From: Perkinsus olseni
Lineage: Eukaryota > Perkinsozoa > Perkinsida > Perkinsidae
Assembly (NCBI GenBank): GCA_013115135.1
Contig: JABANP010000162.1
Coordinates: forward strand, 39,095 to 103,094
DNA: 64,000 bases
Reading direction: 5' to 3'
The translations under genes and the position numbers were made by a program. The notes under the pieces were generated by a model. That model was not told where the DNA came from. It did not search any database and was given only the letters and a program-made list of their open reading frames with translations. This document shows positions 60,322 through 64,000 of the stretch, piece after piece (the stretch's first letter is position 1; every line of letters begins with the position of its first letter).

Positions 60322-61460
60322 TCACTTCCCACCACATATACCGAGTATAAACTCGACGTGTTGTTTTGCTAATTCATTCTACTTGCCCGCCTGACCATAT
60401 CATGTAGTTCGGGTTGATACTCGTGATTGCCCGTGTCCCTACAAACCACACTCTTGTGTTGCATATCCATCGCTGTCGAGTAGCACAAACGACGGTTTCA
60501 TCAGTTCGATCCTCATCGTATAACATAGTCACATCTCGCTTATCTCCACTACAGATTACTCTCAAAAAAATCAGTCATCGTTGCCTTCATGATGGGGACC
60601 ACATCATGACTAAAACGCTCGCTAACGTGCCAGACCCGGATCCTCTACCTTGGGAGAGTGCGGATCACGGAGCTGAACGTAAACCATCCCTGAACGCGCC
60701 GCCGCGCTAGGCCGAGGGGGGTAGAACCTCGGGCACTTAGCGACTTACGGAGACCAAACGTCCTAGTCCTGTCGCGGGGTGGGCGGTTTGATCGGCGCGG
60801 ACGACGCAACCCGCCAGACGTCCCTGGCCAACCGCCGCTGCCCGCGTCCTCTCTGGGTCTACACGCGGCAAGGTGGCTGATGCCGAAGCCATTGACCCGA
60901 GCAAGACCAGCGGCTTCCAGGGGACGTCTGAGCTGAGGAGCGGTGAGTACGCTACTCACGCAAGGATGGCGGAGCCTCTGCGAGCCCTTGTGCCAAACAC
61001 GGCGAAGGGTCTAACAGGCCCTTCGCTGGCTTGGATCCACGAGCAGATAGGCGCGCGGACTCTGAACCCGACATGGGCGGCCCAAAGGGCCTTTGTCCGA
61101 TCCGCGAGCCTACTGACCCGAAGAGGGCGAGCTCTCTCCGTTCGCTGCGCAACCGCCGACGGCGACGTCGGGATGTGCCGACGAGCTGAATCGCGCAGGT
61201 CCGGTTCGCGTGATGTTCGGGCCATGATGTTCCCTGGGAGGAGGGCGGGAAAAAGAAACTCGGCGAGAGCCACCCTTCCACAAAGGGGAGCAGTGAGCCA
61301 GCATATAAACAAGCTAGAGAAGAAACATGCACATCTCACAATGCACGAAAGACGCAATCAGCGCACGACGCGCGCGGTGCGGCACCGCCGGTGCCAACAC
61401 AAAAGGGCCGAGACGACACTAGCGCGAGCATTTTACCGAGATGGATGACCGCTGCGCTGG
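60322..61460. other. stretch without a supported gene; strongly GC-rich from about 60680
   Basis: From about 60680 to 61450 the sequence is rich in CG dinucleotides and much more GC-rich than the preceding genes. Long ORFs are open on both strands (60873-61448 plus, 60956-61357 minus, 60645-60959 minus), all Arg/Ala/Ser-rich, as expected from composition alone. ATATAAACAAG at about 61303 is a TATA-like element. No protein family is recognised. Confidence 0.4.
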
Positions 61461-61743
61461 ACATTCATCCTTCTTAGAATCATGATCGCTCCTATTTCTC
61501 AGAGGGGCTCGACCATACCTGTACAGCTTGGGTCACATCAGCAGCTCAGTCATGAGCCTCGACAAGCCTCTGCTAGCCAGGCACCGCTAGCCAGTGACAA
61601 GCCTAGCCACATACCCGCAACCGCGGCCCGCGTTGCTCGCCAGGGCATGACTGGGCTGCGAGACCGCCGCGTCGCCAGGTCGTGCCGGAGCCTCCAACAC
61701 AGGTGCAGGTGGACAGGGTCGAAATTGGAGTGGGAATATCGGC

Positions 61744-61761
61744 CCGGAGTCATTTTGGCTC
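61744..61761 (+). other. possible degenerate spliced-leader sequence
   Basis: CCGGAGTCATTTTGGCTC matches 16 of 18 bases of the core of the dinoflagellate/perkinsid spliced leader as I remember it (CCGTAGCCATTTTGGCTC). Such relics arise when a trans-spliced mRNA is copied back into the genome. It lies about 215 bp before the transposon-type reading frame. Confidence 0.35.
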
Positions 61762-61882
61762 GCTGTTCGCTGATTGAGGCTCTCAAATAGCTAGTCCATG
61801 CAGAGTGCTTGATGCAGGCGCACCCGACCATGTGATGCTAGCGAGCTCCTGAGCGTTTCCCCCCATCCCTTCCATCTGACTG

Positions 61883-61933
61883 TCAGAGGCAGTGACTCAG
61901 TGTCAGATTCTGACACTGAGTCACTGCCCCTGA
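61883..61933. repeat. 51-nt near-perfect inverted repeat (hairpin)
   Basis: Two 25-nt arms flank a single central T at 61908. The left arm starts TCAGAGGCAGTG and the right arm ends CACTGCCCCTGA. There is one mismatch, at arm position 6 from the outside. It ends 43 bp before the ATG at 61977. Such a palindrome could cruciform, block transcription or mark an element end. Confidence 0.92.
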
Positions 61934-61976
61934 GCACTCTCCTCCGAGGTCACCTGGCTTCTATCTATCTGCTAGC

Positions 61977-63650
61977 ATGAGCAAAAGTTCCGATCTGACC
62001 ATCCCCGATGCTGTCGCAAGTACAGTGGACAGCTATCACCTAGAGAAGCTGTACTGCGTTTGTAGACTATGCTTCAACCGGCTACCGACGAAGAACCGCC
62101 AATCCAGTGGCAAGGCGCCGTCTGAGCTAGTCTGCACTCGTGCAAAAAGCTTCTACCAGATCGACTTCTACCGAGAGCTGACTAATCTCACTTTGCCAAA
62201 GGTCCTGTGTAGCAGTTGTAGCAGACGGCTGTCCGACTTTGCTACGCTGAAGCAGGATCCTAAGGAGTGGGATGAGAACAAACGGCACTTTGTTGATGCT
62301 CTCCTTATGGACACAGATTCTGTAGTTACCCGAAGGACAACGATCTGTCCTGAAACTAATCGTTGTCGGGTATGTCTAATAGCATCTTCTCGTCTGCCGA
62401 CCCAGTTCCTGCGTTCCCAGTCAAGTACTCCTGCTCCTGGGAGGCCTATCGAGCAATCGCCTGCCCGATATGTGTGCACCAAGTGCGGTGCGGACTGGCT
62501 CGAACACGACGAAAAGATTACGGCCGTGAAGAAGCGTCCTCGTTCCAGCGGCCAAGCTGGGGAACGGTTTGCAGAGAGAGTGGATGCTAGAGGGTTCTCG
62601 GATGGATTGCTGAAACGTAACCTCGCCAGCCTCTTTGAAGAAGCTCAGAGTTCACAGTCACAGCCTTCAGATCCCGTAGGCTTATGGAATGTCGAATCGA
62701 CTTGGGCATCCCGAAGCAAGTAGCTTGCGACCTAAAGGTGGCTGCGATGATGGTTGGCATCCAGAGCGCGGCTTCCAAGTACCCGTGTCCCTTCTGCCTT
62801 TTCGTGAATGCTTCTCAGTGCTCTGGGAAGCCAGCGGTAGCTCGGAGCTGGAACCAGCAGATGGCTGATTTGAAGGAGGGTGCCCACAATGTCGTCGTAC
62901 AGCCTGTCTTACTCTGGGAGAATTCGGAATTCTGAATTCCCCAATGGAGAACTTATCCTTGTCGCCTCTTCATCTGCTGCTAGGCTCGACTAACAAAGCT
63001 TATAGTGTGGCCAGGCCTACTCATGCAACCCCCTCTATCTTTAAGCGTCACTGCGCGGCGCTACGGAAGAATGGAATCCGACGGTCTGCTTACTTCGAGG
63101 GCGCACTGGAAGGCAATGATTCCTGATTCCTTTTGAGGCGAAGCAGGACCGGATAGTAGCCGTACTCAAGGCTCTGAAGGCTGTGAAGGACACCTGTCTT
63201 GGGCTACAGCGCCAAAATGGATGGAAAGACTCCTTGCGTGACTTCCGTCTGGCTTGGCAGGCTGCCGGGTTGCGCTGGCCCCTGAAAGCCCATATCCTCT
63301 CCGACCACGTGGAGGAATATTTGGAGACGTACGAGTCAGTGATAGGAGCAGGTCTTGGACTTTCGTCTGAGCAGTCGGGCGAATCACTACACTCCAGGGT
63401 GCAACGTTTATGGGACTTGAGGTTCAAGGTCGATCCCGAGAACAGCAGGTTCGCAGACCGCTTGGTGGATTGCATGGTGACCTACAATTGGAACCTTGAC
63501 TGGGATGGTGCGTCTCGAGCTACTCCTGACGACGATACCATGCTGTGCAGTGACTCGGAAGAGTCTGTCCGGGCCTCCAGTTGTGCTGAAGAGGACGCCA
63601 GGAACTTTTCAGTCGAGCTCGACTCCGACAAGGAATCCAATGCTGCTTAA
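61977..63650 (+). pseudogene. transposon-type zinc-finger protein with three frame breaks
   Basis: Four consecutive reading frames read as one protein if the frame is changed three times: 61977 to about 62660, then to 62935, then 62944-63126, then about 63130-63650. The N-terminus has CRLC, CSSC, RCRVC and CTKC pairs, suggesting two zinc-binding units. The second part has DLKVAAMMVGIQSAASKYPCPFC. The third has LSPLHLLLGSTN and YFEGALEGND. The fourth has GAGLGLSSEQSGESLHSRVQRLWD. These blocks match, from memory, a family of uncharacterised, transposon-associated proteins scattered in invertebrates (notably Hydra and nematodes), where KHPCPYC and GLGxYSEQxxExxHxDF occur. Every step is in the same direction (a net loss of one base, or gain of two). 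Introns are an unlikely cause, since junctions lack splice sites. It is most likely a decayed copy. Confidence 0.62.
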
Positions 63651-64000
63651 CCGCTTTTTGGATCCCTATATTGAGTCTCACAGCTAGTGTTGTAATCCAT
63701 GTCTGTTGGGCCGCCTCGGCTGTGCAGTAGGATCAGACGAACAGCAAGGTGCACATAAATACATTGCACGAAATGCACGAAAATGCGTTTCGCCGTTTCT
63801 CCGCGTACGGAACGACCCAGACAGAAACCAATATATATTCTGAATCTCCGTATTCTGTTGCACACCGCTATACGAAAACCTACCCTCCGGAGTTTTTCCC
63901 ACTATTTCGTACAGATTTGACACCCGTGCCTTGCTAACTTCTCGTTCTTGTTTAACCAAGTTGTGATCTCAGGGAAGTTATTCATCGTCGTAGCTCGGGT
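63651..64000. other. end of window, no gene supported
   Basis: The stretch contains a short direct repeat, TGCACGAAA, twice at about 63764-63782. The same word occurs at about 61341 on the other side of the transposon-type gene. ORFs on both strands have no recognised content. Confidence 0.3.

Noticed and set aside
60873..61448. 191-codon plus-strand ORF
   Set aside because: It is in a GC-rich stretch where all frames stay open. It is Arg/Ala-rich with no motif, and a minus-strand ORF of similar length overlaps it.

Overview
The window is eukaryotic nuclear DNA from a protist. Genes lie on both strands and are split by many short GT-AG introns, mostly about 26-130 nt. Several gene types fit an alveolate, and I infer a perkinsozoan such as Perkinsus with moderate confidence. 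The reasons are a cytoplasmic dynein heavy chain, two multi-membrane-span cyclic nucleotide phosphodiesterases of the apicomplexan/alveolate style, very compact introns, and one sequence resembling a degenerate dinoflagellate/perkinsid spliced leader. No bacterial, organellar or CRISPR features were seen.

Layout, left half. 129-468 (-) is a small unknown two-exon gene. 618-2156 (-) encodes a tepsin-like ENTH protein, divergently arranged with a cytoplasmic dynein 1 heavy chain at 2528-17752 (+). The dynein frame covers tail, linker, AAA1-AAA6 and stalk but stops before the C-terminal domain. Directly after it come two tandem copies of an SPX-domain unit (17909-20738, +), then an unrecognised membrane protein (20760-21701, -). 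GC-rich sequence and a broken RGG-rich reading frame follow (21866-22867). A P4-type lipid flippase ATPase fills 23389-28432 (+). Next are a CCHC zinc-knuckle/RS-rich RNA-binding protein (28830-30450, +) and a long coiled-coil protein (30788-35792, +).

Layout, right half. On the minus strand lie a mitochondrial S-adenosylmethionine-type carrier (36402-37264), a rhodanese/phosphatase-like protein (37508-39129), a fatty-acid-desaturase-family membrane protein (39744-41361) and an anoctamin/TMEM16 protein (41500-46551). On the plus strand are phosphodiesterase A (46789-51160), a RING-finger protein (51531-53020), a poorly resolved exon-bearing stretch (53021-56200) and phosphodiesterase B (56240-60321). 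The last 3.7 kb is different in character: a GC-rich stretch, a near-perfect 51-nt hairpin, and a frame-broken transposon-type zinc-finger gene (61977-63650).

Themes. Many genes act on membranes and lipids (flippase, anoctamin, desaturase, SPX, tepsin) or on cAMP/cGMP signalling, but these are separate housekeeping genes and I see no operon-like system. The most unusual signals are repeated +1 frame breaks in otherwise well-conserved genes, nearly all at TTT or CTT codons. Others are the truncated dynein next to a mosaic SPX duplication, phosphodiesterase paralogues whose catalytic halves are almost identical while their N-termini have diverged, and paired GC-AG introns in those two genes. 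Exon boundaries were read by eye from splice motifs and from remembered family conservation, so gene ends are approximate unless stated.
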